Shown here in pieces: positions 53,509 to 64,000 of a stretch of DNA of 64,000 nt. Made by a program: the position numbers and the translations under genes. This stretch comes from Brachionus manjavacas (Eukaryota > Rotifera > Eurotatoria > Ploima > Brachionidae): the NCBI GenBank assembly GCA_019054805.1, contig JAHQIY010000017.1, positions 1,984,001-2,048,000 of the forward strand, given 5' to 3'. Below the pieces are notes generated by a model. It was not told where the DNA came from and ran no database searches. It saw nothing but the letters and a program-made list of their open reading frames with translations. Position 1 is the stretch's first letter, and each line of letters begins with the position of its first letter.

Positions 53509-55046
53509 ATGTCAGTAGTGATTGAAACATCCATTGGTGACTTGGTGATCGATTTATACGTAGACGAACGTCCAACATGTATTCTTTTATTATTTTCTTC
53601 TAATAATTAATTAGTTAATTTTTTTAATAAAAGGTTGCAAAAATTTCCTAAAACTTTGTAAGATAAAATTTTACAATTTTTGTCTTTTCCATAATATACA
53701 GGTAATTTTAAAAAATAAATTTTTTGTTGAATTTGGCTAAAATTATCCAAGGAAAACTACATAGCCCAAACAGGAGATCCTACCGGGACAGGTAGAGGTG
53801 GAGAGTCAATTTTTAGGTAAGTAGAAGATCAATTGCTTTCGAATGAATTTTAATGCAATTTTTTGAAAGTTTTGTGTATGGGGACCAAGCTAAGTACTTC
53901 GAGATGGAGCATTTTCCTCTAATAAAGCACAGAAAGATGGGTACAGTGTCAATGATAAACAATGGAAGTGATTTTCACGGTTCCCAATTTTTAATAACTC
54001 TGGCTGATAGCATTGATTATTTGGATGGCAAGCATACAGTTTTTGGCGAAGTGGCCAAAGGGTTTGAAGTACTTCAAAGGCTTAATGAGTGGATATGTGA
54101 TAAAGAAGGACGGCCCTATCAGGACATTAGGATTATGCATACAGTCATTTTGGATGACCCGTTTGAAGACTTTGCGGTTCTTAGTCCCGAAAATGGTCGG
54201 GCCTCTCCTGAACCAACAGAAGATCGCATCCAAAGCGATCGGATACGAATTGACGAAGAAGTTGACCAGCTTGAGGGAATGAGTCCGGAAGAAATTGAAA
54301 AATTCATGAAGCAAAGAGAGGCTAAAACCAGAGCTCAATTGCTTGAAATTATTGGGGATATTCCCGATGCGGACATAAAACCACCTGAAAACGTGCTTTT
54401 TGTGTGCAAATTGAATCCGGTGACTACAGATGAGGATCTGGAGCTTATTTTTTCTAGATTTGGCAAAATAAATTCATGTGAAGTGATTAGAGACAAGAAA
54501 ACAGGCGATTCTCTATGCTATGCTTTCATAGAGTTTGATCGTCAAGAAGACTGTGAAAATGCCTACTTTAAAATGGACAATGTTTTGATTGACGATCGTC
54601 GCATACACGTCGACTTCAGTCAATCGGTTGCCAAAGTAAAGTGGAAAGGCAAAGGAACTGGAACTGGCTATTTTGAGGATAATAGAAGTTTTAGAGATGA
54701 GATTAAAAGAGAAGAGAGCAAACAAAAATTTAAATTCACAGATAAATCTCGACGTGGTCACGGGTACAAGTTGATTTTTGATGAAGAAAATCGAGATATT
54801 GAAAAATATGAACCAGATACAGAACGCGCTTATAGATACCGTGGACATGAATCTTCAAATGCAAGACATGATGATAGAAAGAGAGATAGACGAGAAAAGA
54901 GCAGAGATAGAAATCGTAGTAGAGATAGAAACAGGGAAAAAGAATCAAGAGGAGATAAATATTACAGAGATTCGCATAAATATCGGCAGAGCGATCGTCG
55001 AAGAAGTAGAGATCGTGATGAAAAAAAGTATTATCGGAGAAAATAG
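53509..55046 (+). CDS. PPIL4: Peptidyl-prolyl isomerase-like 4 (cyclophilin with RRM), four exons
   Basis: Exons 53509-53578, 53634-53701, 53752-53816 and 53870-55046 (459 aa). Introns are 55, 50 and 53 nt. Nuclear spliceosome-associated cyclophilin. The cyclophilin domain (about residues 1-163) starts MSVVIETSIGDLVIDLYVDE and includes QTGDPTGTGRGGESIF, GTVSMINNGSDFHGSQFLIT and YLDGKHTVFGEV. The RRM (about 239-318) has LFVCKLNP (RNP2) and SLCYAFIEF (RNP1), followed by the near-invariant DDRRIHVDFSQSVAKVKWKG. The tail is Arg/Asp/Glu/Ser-rich (REKSRDRNRSRDRNREKESR). Cyclophilin active-site residues usual in PPIA are largely replaced, as in human PPIL4. The first splice adds one extra Cys (TCCKNF) relative to human, so that boundary is the least certain. 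Confidence 0.93.
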
Positions 55047-56802
55047 TTCAATTTTTGTCTCATTTAGTATCTCAAAAATTTTGTAAATAAAATTTAAAAA
55101 ATTAAAAAGTTTTGGAATTTATTTATTTATTTATTTGTAAATCTGTACCGAGCTAATGCTCTTTCAGAATAAAAACATATAAATTAAACAATAAAAAAAT
55201 AAAAATAAACAAAATTAAAAAATAAGTTAAATAAAATAAAATGAAAAAGATAAATAAAAAAAATAATTTGGAAGACAACTTGATGTTTCAGATGGTATCC
55301 ATTAAAGACAGAACCGGATGTGAAAATTTAAAAGGACAGTTTTTTCGAATTTTTTTTATTTTTTTCATTATTTATTGTTGATTCAAAGTCACATTGACAA
55401 GATTTAAATTTGACAAAAAAGAAAATAAAAAAAATAAAAATTCAGTATGGTTTAAAAAGATTATAAAATATCACATTTGAATAAATATACAAAGATTATA
55501 CACGAGCAAATTCTACTTTGAGAAAATCAGTTAGTAATTTGTGCCAATAAAAGATATTAATCTCTTCATTGACTCTATGATAAATTTAATTGAATCCACT
55601 AAGCCAGTATTTAAGCATTTAAAGCTGAATTCAATCAGAACTTTTACCACTTTTGGCTGATAGCCAAGGCAATTGATATACAATCGCTTCTCAATTGAGC
55701 GCAAAATGATGTATTTTTCTTGCTGAAGATCTCATTCACTCTTATGTAAAGAATAGTTTAGCTAGTTAAACAACAAGGATCCCTAGTCAGTTTTTCAATG
55801 GAAAAAACTTTGGGCTTATTGTAAATTCGATAAATAAATATCTTGCTATTTTATAACAAAAAAATTTATCTTCGTTTTCATAATTTCCAATGAAAAAATT
55901 GCCTGATTTTAAAAACAAAATTTATTTTTTTCACCAAAAAAATCTCAAAAAATACCTGAAGAAGAAGAAACTAACATTGACAATACTTTGAAAAATGGAA
56001 CGAAATGGGTTAGACTGAATGACGGAAATTAGTCTTAGAAAAATGATAAATTTTAATCACAAAGTAAGACCAATAAGTTTTGCTACAAGTTAAATTTAGT
56101 TACACTTAGCATCTGGATCTTGTAAAGTATGTTGCAAAAATTTAGAAATCACTTTATTTATTGAATAAAAATAAAAACACTAATTTGGAATTTTTTTTTA
56201 TCAATTTGACATATCACACTCGGCATAAAAATATAATTAACTTTTAAATATTTATAATCAAAAAACTTCCTGTAAAAATTAAAAAAATATGATTTATTTA
56301 TTTATTTGTTTTCTGTAGCGAGCTAGAGCTCCATCAGAATTAATTATAAAAAAATAAAGTAAATAAGCTAAAATAAAATGTAAAGAAAGTTAAAAAGACA
56401 TATATTTAAATAGGGTGTTACATGTGACATATCATTACATAGCTGATACTTCAGGAAAAAAAGAGGAAATAGTAAGGTAGCAATTATTATTATTTATTTG
56501 TATATCTGTACCAAGCTTAAGCTCCTTCAGATTAAATAAAAAAAAGGTTGAGTTGAACAGACAGACTTTAATCAGAAGAATGATTCACTTAATGCGCAAT
56601 GTTCATTAATCGGTTATTGTAAAAAAAATATAATATCATTTATTTAATGTTTATTATTTTTGTTTTTACATAAGAAATTAATGGTAACTTTAATTAGTTA
56701 ATAACTTAATTAAAAACACATTCGAAAACGAAAAATATTTTTATTAGTTTAAATATTGATAAAAATTTGACTTGTGAGTTTCTTTTGTCATTTTTTTAAT
56801 TT
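55047..56802. other. Repeat-rich AT spacer with three LINE 3' tails
   Basis: Minus-strand LINE tails with (TTTA)n followed by CTGTACCGAGCTAATGCTC or a close variant lie at about 55118-55175, 56290-56345 and 56488-56545. A partial copy of the 16.1-kb MITE seems present at 56411-56460. The stretch 55290-55950 resembles 47620-47830. No gene is seen. Confidence 0.6.
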
Positions 56803-57550
56803 TTAGACTTCAGTTTTGAGTTTTCTGCAAAATATAGCTGTAATTATAATAGAAATAACGTTAAAAATACCAAAAATAATCTATAAAAAAATAAATAATA
56901 AAAACATTTAAATTTTATGTTAAATTTACCAACGAAACGCCTATAACTTCAATAAAGTGTCCAACATATAAAGTTATAGGTTCCCTGCAAGCCAGATCAA
57001 ATAAATCAGTCAAATCATTTTGATCACAAACTTCTGGATTTTTACAACAGCTTATAGGAACAATTATAGTTTTCTCTGATACAATGTAGTCATTTATACC
57101 ATTCCAGCCACAACATTTAAAATATTGCTGCAAATGATCTCTTTTGGCTTCGTTGCTGGAATTTACAGAAAAATCACTTTGATATAAGTTGTTGAGTGAT
57201 CTTATGTACTTGGTATTGTTACGAGCCGATAGAGCAACAGCACCTATTATTATTTGAACTAAAAATAAAATAGACATACTTCCAGCATAAGCCACAAGAA
57301 ATTTATATTTTTCTTTAACTCCGGCATAAATGCCTGCAACTCCGAGTATGATAAATAAAATACCAATGATTATGCTTAAAATAGATCCTGCAGGAATAGA
57401 GTAACCAGCAATGGTATCGTTTAGTCTGGTAGCATTTATTTGACTTTGAATTGATGAAGCTATAGCTAGCAATACAAGACCACTTAGAATTATAATCACG
57501 TCCGAAACAATAACTGAATATTTTAGAAATTTTTTAACATTAAACGGCAT
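56803..57550 (-). CDS. Tetraspanin
   Basis: Minus-strand exons 57550-56930 and 56880-56803 (232 aa), 49-nt intron (GTAAAT donor, TTATAG acceptor, phase 0) just inside TM4. Four membrane segments: about 11-33 (YSVIVSDVIIILSGLVLLAI), 53-76 (SILSIIIGILFIILGVAGIY), 86-107 (AYAGSMSILFLVQIIIGAVA) and about 202-225 (IIFGIFNVISIIITAIF, supplied by the second exon). The large extracellular loop has the hallmark CCG (YFKCCGWNG), then CC and further Cys for disulfides, and NxS/T sites. Cys near the membrane (IFCRKL) could be palmitoylated. Without the splice, the protein would stop in mid-TM4. Specific orthology among tetraspanins is not clear. Confidence 0.92.
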
Positions 57551-58199
57551 TTTTACTCAAAAATTTTTTTAATTTTATTACTTTTTTTAAATGAATATTA
57601 AAAAAATAGATATTTTAATCTTAAATTTTAAAGTCTTCTAAATTTGTTTCCTAAAATATTTAAGTAACCAAAATTCCATTTATATTAGTCATTCTTAAAG
57701 CCAGGGTTCTAGTTTAAGCTAATTTTAGAATATGAAAGCAAATTAATTTTAGAGATTTTTAATAATTATTTTTTTAGGCTACATATTTATTTAGTCAAGC
57801 TGAATTAGAGGAAATTATGTCTATTTAAAAAAATTTTTCATGGAAAATCTTCAACGCAATAACCTTAATAAATGGGATAAATTCAAAATTTTAAATTAAC
57901 ACGTAAAAGGTTAATTTTTTCGTGTGTGAATAAAGAATAGCTAAACATCGATCAAAAGTCAAAAAAATAAAAGCCACATACTTATTAATTAATAATCTTC
58001 GGATAAAAAAAGAATAAAAATAAATTAATCAAAAAATTTAAAAATACAAGTTATTAAAATAAAAACTTTAAAAATATAACTTCTATGTTTAAAATGGATC
58101 AATAATTTTTGTATAAAAAAAGAAAAATTCTTAGGAAAAGAGAGAATATTTTGATTCTGGAAGATAATCATATTTAACAATTGAAATTTTGACTGGATA
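57551..58199. other. AT-rich spacer between tetraspanin and satellite
   Basis: AT-rich sequence in which nothing is recognised. Confidence 0.5.
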
Positions 58200-61100
58200 A
58201 AACAACACTCAGTGACTTGAAAACTCAGTGATTGGCAATCACTTGCAACTTTCGCATGCGAAAAAATTTTCGAATCATTGACCTTTTTCAATAATTCGAA
58301 AAATTCATAGCAAAAAACCTATTTGAATAACTTAAAAAAATGTGTATTTTGCTCTTTTTCGAAGTCCCCTAATATCTTGTACTTTTAACTTTTTGGACTC
58401 CTGCAAAATGTATCATGTAGAACTTTTTGCGCTCTTGAATTTGAGCTTTTAATCATTATCGTAGCTAAAAAATTGACCATTTTGCAGTGATTTGATAACT
58501 CAGTGATTGGTAAAAGCTTTCAAGTTTCGCATGCGCAAAACTTTTCAAATGTATAACCTTTTTTTGATCTGTAGAAGCCAAAGTCAAGAAAATTTCAAGA
58601 TCTTTCTAGTGTTAACTTCGGTTTTCTATTATTCGAAAAATTCATTGCAAAAAACCTATTTGAAAAACCTAAAAAAATGGGTTTTTTGCTCTTTCTCGAA
58701 GTCGCCTAATATCTTGTACTTTTAACTTTTTGGACTCTTGTAAATTCTATCATGTAGAATTTTTTGCGTTCTTGAATTTGAGCTATATATCTTTATTGTA
58801 GTTAAAAAATTGACCATTTTGCAGTGATTTGAAACATCAGTGATTGGTAAAAGCTTTCAAGTTTCGCATGCGCATAACTTTTCAAATGTATAACCTTTTT
58901 TTGATCTGTAGAAGCCAAATTCAAGAAAATTTCAAGATCTATCTAGTGTTAACTTCGGTTTTCTATTATTCGAAAAATTCATTGAAAAAAACCTATTTTA
59001 GTAACTTTAAAAAATGGGTTTTTTGCTCTTTTTCGAATTCGCCAAATATCTTGTACTTTTAACTTTTTGGACTCCTGCAAAATGTATCATGTAGAACTTT
59101 TTGCGCTCTTGAATTTGAGCTATTAATCATTATCTTAGCTAAAAAATTGACCATTTTGCAGTGATTTGAAACATCAGTGATTGGTAAAAGCTTTCAAGTT
59201 TCGCATGCGCATAACTTTTCAAATGTATAACCTTTTTTTGATCTGTAGAAGCCAAATTCAAGAAAATTTCAAGATCTATCTAGTGTTAGCTTCGGTTTTC
59301 TATTATTCGAAATATTCATTGCAAAAAACCTATTTGAAAAACTTAAAAAAATGTTTATTTTGCTCTTTTTCGAAGTCCCCTAATATCTTGTACTTTTAAC
59401 TTTTTGGACTCCTGTAAATTGTATCATGTAGAACTTTTGGCGTTCTTGGATTTGAGCTATTAATTATTATTGTAGTTAAAAAATTGACCATTTTGCAGTG
59501 ATTTGAAACATCAGTGATTGGTAAAAGCTTTCAAGTTTCGCATGCGCATAACTTTTCAAATGTATAACCTTTTTTTGATCTGTAGAAGCCAAATTCAAGA
59601 AAATTTCAAGATCTATCTAGTGTTAACTTCGGTTTTCTATTATTCGAAAAATTCATTGCAAAAAACCTATTTGAAAAACTTAAAAAAATGGGTTTTTTGC
59701 TCTTTTTCGAAGTCCCCTAATATCTTGTACTTTTAACTTTTTGGACTCCTGCAAAATGTATCATGTAGAACTTTTTGCGCTCTTGAATTTGAGCTATTAA
59801 TCATTATTGTAGTTAAAAAATTGACCATTTTGCAGTGATTTGAAACATCAGTGATTGGTAAAAGCTTTCAAGTTTCGCATGCGCATAACTTTTCAAATGT
59901 ATAACCTTTTTTTGATCTGTAGAAGCCAAATTCAAGAAAATTTCAAGATCTATCTAGTGTTAACTTCGGTTTTCTATTATTCGAAAAATTCATTGCAAAA
60001 AACCTATTTTAATAATTTAAAATAATGTGTATTTTGCTCTTTTTCGAAGTCGCGTAATATCTTGTACTTTTAACTTTTTGGACTCCTGTAAATTGTATCA
60101 TGTAGAACTTTTTGCGTTCTTGGATTTGAGCTATAAATTATTATCGTAGTTAAAAAATTGACCATTTTGAAGTGATTGGGAAACGCTTTAAAGTTTCGCA
60201 TGCGCATAACTTTTCAAATGTACGACCTTTTTATTATCTGTAAAAGCCAAAGTCAATAAAATTTCAAGATCTTTCTAGTGTTAACTTCGGTTTTCTATTA
60301 TTCGAAATATTCATTGCAAAAAACCTATTTGAAAAACTTAAAAAAATGTTTATTTTGCTCTTTTTCGAAGTCCCCTAATATCTTGTACTTTTAACTTTTT
60401 GGACTCCTGTAAATTGTATCATGTAGAACTTTTGGCGTTCTTGGATTTGAGCTATAAATTATTATCTTAGTTAAAAAATTGACCATTTTGCAGTGATTGG
60501 GAAACGCTTTAAAGTTTCGCATGCGCATAACTTTTCAAATGTACGACCTTTTTTTGATCTGTAGAAGCCAAATTCAAGAAAATTTAAAGATCTATCTAGT
60601 GTTAACTTCGGTTTTCTATTATTCGAAAAATTCATTGCAAAAAACCTATTTGAAAAACTTAAAAAAATGGGTTTTTTGCTCTTTTTCGAAGTCCCCTAAT
60701 ATCTTGTACTTTTAACTTTTTGGACACCTGTAAATTCTATCTGTAGATCTTTTTGCGTTCTTGGATTTGAGCTATTAATCATTATTGTAGTTAAAAAATT
60801 GACCATTTTGCAGTGATTTGAAACATCAGTGATTGGTAAAAGCTTTCAAGTTTCGCATGCGCATAACTTTTCAAATGTATAACCTTTTTTTGATCTGTAG
60901 AAGCCAAATTCAAGAAAATTTCAAGATCTATCTAGTGTTAACTTCGGTTTTCTATTATTCGAAAAATTCATTGCAAAAAACCTATTTGAAAAACTTAAAA
61001 AAATGTGTTTTTTGCTCTTTTTCGAAGTCGCGTAATATCTTGTACTTTTAACTTTTTGGACTCCTGTAAATTGTATCATGTAGAACTTTTTGCGTTCTTG

Positions 61101-64000
61101 GATTTGAGCTATAAATTATTATCTTAGTTAAAAAATTGACCATTTTGCAGTGATTGGGAAACGCTTTCAAGTTTCGCATGCGCATAACTTTTCAAATGTA
61201 TAACCTTTTTTAGATCTGTAGAAGCCAAAGTCAAGAAAATTTCAAGATCTTTCTAGTGTTAACTTCGGTTTTCTATTATTCGAAAAATTCAACGCAAAAA
61301 ACCTATTTGAAAAACTTAAAAAAATGGGTTTTTTGCTCTTTTTCGAAGTCCCCTAATATCTTGTACTTTTAACTTTTTGGACTCCTGCAAAATGTATCAT
61401 GTAGAACTTTTTGCGCTCTTGAATTTGAGCTTTTAATCATTATCGTAGCTAAAAAATTGACCATTTTGCAGTGATTTGAAACATCAGTGATTGGTAAAAG
61501 CTTTCAAGTTTCGCATGCGCATAACTTTTCAAATGTATAACCTTTTTTTGATCTGTAGAAGCCAAATTCAAGAAAATTTCAAGATCTATCTAGTGTTAAC
61601 TTCGGTTTTCTATTATTCGAAAAATTCATTGCAAAAAACCTATTTGAAAAACTTAAAAAAATGGGTTCTTTGCTCTTTTTCGAAGTCCCCTAATATCTTG
61701 TACTTTTAATTTTTGGACTCCTGTAAATTGTATCATGTAGAACTTTTGGCGTTCTTGGATTTGAGCTATTAATCATTATCTTGTATTAAAAATTGACCAT
61801 TTTGCAGTGATTTGAAACATCAGTGATTGGTAAAAGCTTTCAAGTTTCGCATGCGCATAACTTTTCAAATGTATAACCTTTTTTTGATCTGTAGAAGCCA
61901 AATTCAAGAAAATTTCAAGATCTATCTAGTGTTAACTTCGGTTTTCTATTATTCGAAAAATTCATTGCAAAAAACCTATTTGAAAATCTAAAAAAAATGG
62001 GTTTTTTGCTCTTTTTCGAAGTCCCCTAATATCTTGTACTTTTAACTTTTTGGACACCTGTAAATTCTATCTGTAGATCTTTTTGCGTTCTTGGATTTTA
62101 GCTATTAATCATTATTGTAGTTAAAAAATTGACCATTTTGCAGTGATTTGAAACATCAGTGATTGGTAAAAGCTTTCAAGTTTCGCATGCGCATAACTTT
62201 TCAAATGTAAAATCCTTTTTTTGATCTGTGGAAGCCAAAGTCAAGAAAATTTCAAGATCTATCTAGTGTTAACTTCGGTTTTCTATTATTCGAAAAATTC
62301 ATTGCAAAAAACCTATTTGAAAAACTTAAAAAAATGGGTTTTTTGCTCTTTTTCGAAGTCGCCTAATATCTTGTACTTTTAACTTTTTGGACTCCTGTAA
62401 ATTGTATCATGTAGAACTTTTTGCGTTCTTGAATTTGAGCTATTAATCATTATCTTGTATAAAAAATTGACCATTTTGCAGTGATTTGAAACATCAGTGA
62501 TTGGTAAAAGCTTTCAAGTTTCGCATGCGCATAACTTTTCAAATGTATAACCGTTTTTTGATCTGTAGAAGCCAAAGTCAAGAAAATTTCAAGATCTTTC
62601 TAGTGTTAACTTCGGTTTTCTATTATTCGAAAAATTCAACGCAAAAAACCTATTTGACAACTTTTAATAAATGTGTTTTTTGCTCTTTTTCGAAGTCCCC
62701 TAATATCTTGTACTTTTAACTTTTTGGACACCTGTAAATTCTATCATGTAGATTTTTTTGCGTTCTTGAATTTGAGCTATTAATCATTATTGTAGTTAAA
62801 AAATTGACCATTTTGCAGTGATTTGAAACATCAGTGATTGGTAAAAGCTTTCAAGTTTCGCATGCGCATAACTTTTCAAATGTATAACCTTTTTTTGATC
62901 TGTAGAAGCCAAAGTCAAGAAAATTTCAAGATCTTTCTAGTGTTAACTTCGGTTTTCTATTATTCGAAAAATTCATTGCAAAAAACCTATTTGAGTAACT
63001 TTAAAAAATGGGTTTTTTGCTCTTTTTCGAATTCGCCAAATATCTTGAAATTTTAATTTTTTGGACTCCTGTAAATTGTATCATGTAGAACTTTTAGCGT
63101 TCTTGAATTTGAGCTATTAATCATTATCGAAGTTAAAAAATTGACCATTTTGCAGTGATTTGAAACATCAGTGATTGGTAAAAGCTTTCAAGTTTCGCAT
63201 GCGCATAACTTTTCAAATGTATAACCTTTTTTTGATCTGTAGAAGCCAAAGTCAAGAAAATTTCAAGATCTATCTAGTGTTAACTTCGGTTTTCTATTAT
63301 TCGAAAAATTCATTGCAAAAAACCTATTTGAAAAACTTAAAAAAATGGGTTTTTTGCTCTTTTTCGAATTCCCCTAATATCTTGTACTTTTAACTTTTTG
63401 GACTCCTTTAAATTGTGTCATGTAGAACTTTTTGCGTTCTTGAATTTGAGCTATTAATCATTATTGTAGTTAAAAAATTGACCATTTTGCAGTGATTTGA
63501 AACATCAGTGATTGGTAAAAGCTTTCAAGTTTCGCATGCGCATAACTTTTCAAATGTATAACCTTTTTTTGATCTGTAGAAGCCAAAGTCAAGAAAATTT
63601 CAAGATCTATCTAGTGTTAACTTCGGTTTTCTATTATTCGAAAAATTCATTGCAAAAAACCTATTTGAAAAACGTCAAAAAATGGGTTTTTTGCTCTTTT
63701 TCGAATTCGCCAAATATCTTGAAATTTTAATTTTTTGGACTCCTGTAAATTGTATCATGTAGAACTTTTAGCGTTTTTTAATTTGATATTAATCATTATC
63801 ATGTATAAAAAATTGACCATTTTGCAGTGATTTGAAACATCAGTGACTGGTAAACGCTTTCAAGTTTCGCATGCGCATAACTTTTCAAATGTATAACCTT
63901 TTTTTGATCTGTAGAAGCCAAAGTCAAGAAAATTTCAAGATCTATCTAGTGTTAACTTCGGTTTTCTATTATTCGAAAAATTCATTGCAAAAAACCTATT
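58200..64000 (+). repeat. 337-bp tandem satellite array, running off the window edge
   Basis: Equivalent points recur every 337 bp (for example the words TTTCGCATGCGCATAACTTT and GTGTTAACTTCGGTTTTCTA), giving about 17 units up to 64000. The first unit (58200-58500) is divergent and lacks the middle third, as expected at an array edge. Units at about 60168, 60492 and 61148 are shorter: CAGTGATTTGAAACATCAGTGATTGG has been reduced to CAGTGATTGG, consistent with deletion between the two CAGTGATT words. Each unit contains a short open frame of about 72 codons, which I regard as non-coding because the unit length is not a multiple of three. The strand is arbitrary. Each unit contains the palindrome CGCATGCG. 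Confidence 0.96.

Noticed and set aside
58507-63730. Repeated 72-codon open frames, one per satellite unit
   Set aside because: They recur because the satellite repeats; the unit length is not a multiple of three, there are no splice or start contexts, and the composition follows the DNA repeat.

Overview
The window is nuclear DNA of an invertebrate metazoan. It is very AT-rich, its genes are broken by short GT-AG introns (mostly 46-110 nt), and the proteins are animal orthologues: NSUN2, an ANKRD27/Varp-like VPS9 protein, lipoyl synthase, ACTR10, mitochondrial tyrosyl-tRNA synthetase, ClC-7, PPIL4, a tetraspanin, a KCTD protein and several sigma-class glutathione S-transferases. A tiny, compact, AT-rich genome with an expanded sigma GST set fits a monogonont rotifer (Brachionus-like). 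That placement is inference from family content; no species-diagnostic marker was found.

Layout. 1-8.1 kb: NSUN2 (complete, two exons, minus strand), two LINE fragments, then an intronless VPS9-domain gene. 8.3-25 kb: a glutathione S-transferase neighbourhood with five sigma-type GST genes in both orientations, four identical tRNA-Lys(UUU) genes, and an orphan gene that shares an N-terminal acylation leader with one GST. This stretch is packed with mobile DNA: a pogo/Tigger-like and a Tc1/mariner-like transposase remnant, a 241-bp MITE, a strikingly GC-rich foldback element (17.8-18.7 kb), and a LINE split by a 1.8-kb element with ~330-bp inverted repeats. 27.2-28.9 kb: a KCTD gene and lipoyl synthase, divergent, with 55 bp between start codons. 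29-41 kb: gene-poor AT-rich DNA carrying ACTR10, a two-transmembrane protein of unknown family, repeats and LINE tails. 41.4-46.7 kb: two tandem paralogous single-pass membrane proteins of unknown family, then YARS2 (seven exons), whose largest intron has been enlarged by a LINE. 48-49.8 kb: a LINE and a TIR element. 50.3-55 kb: CLCN7 (eight exons) and PPIL4 (four exons), divergent. 56.8-57.6 kb: a tetraspanin. From about 58.2 kb to the window edge lies a 337-bp tandem satellite array.

No operon is evident. The housekeeping genes serve unrelated processes (tRNA methylation, lipoate synthesis, dynactin, mitochondrial translation, lysosomal chloride/proton exchange, splicing). The one functional cluster is the GST set, which looks like local duplication with inversion. 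Exon joins were deduced by hand from splice consensus, reading frame and remembered human orthologues. All splice-deduced coding lengths divide by three, which supports the models, but no alignment or search could be run.
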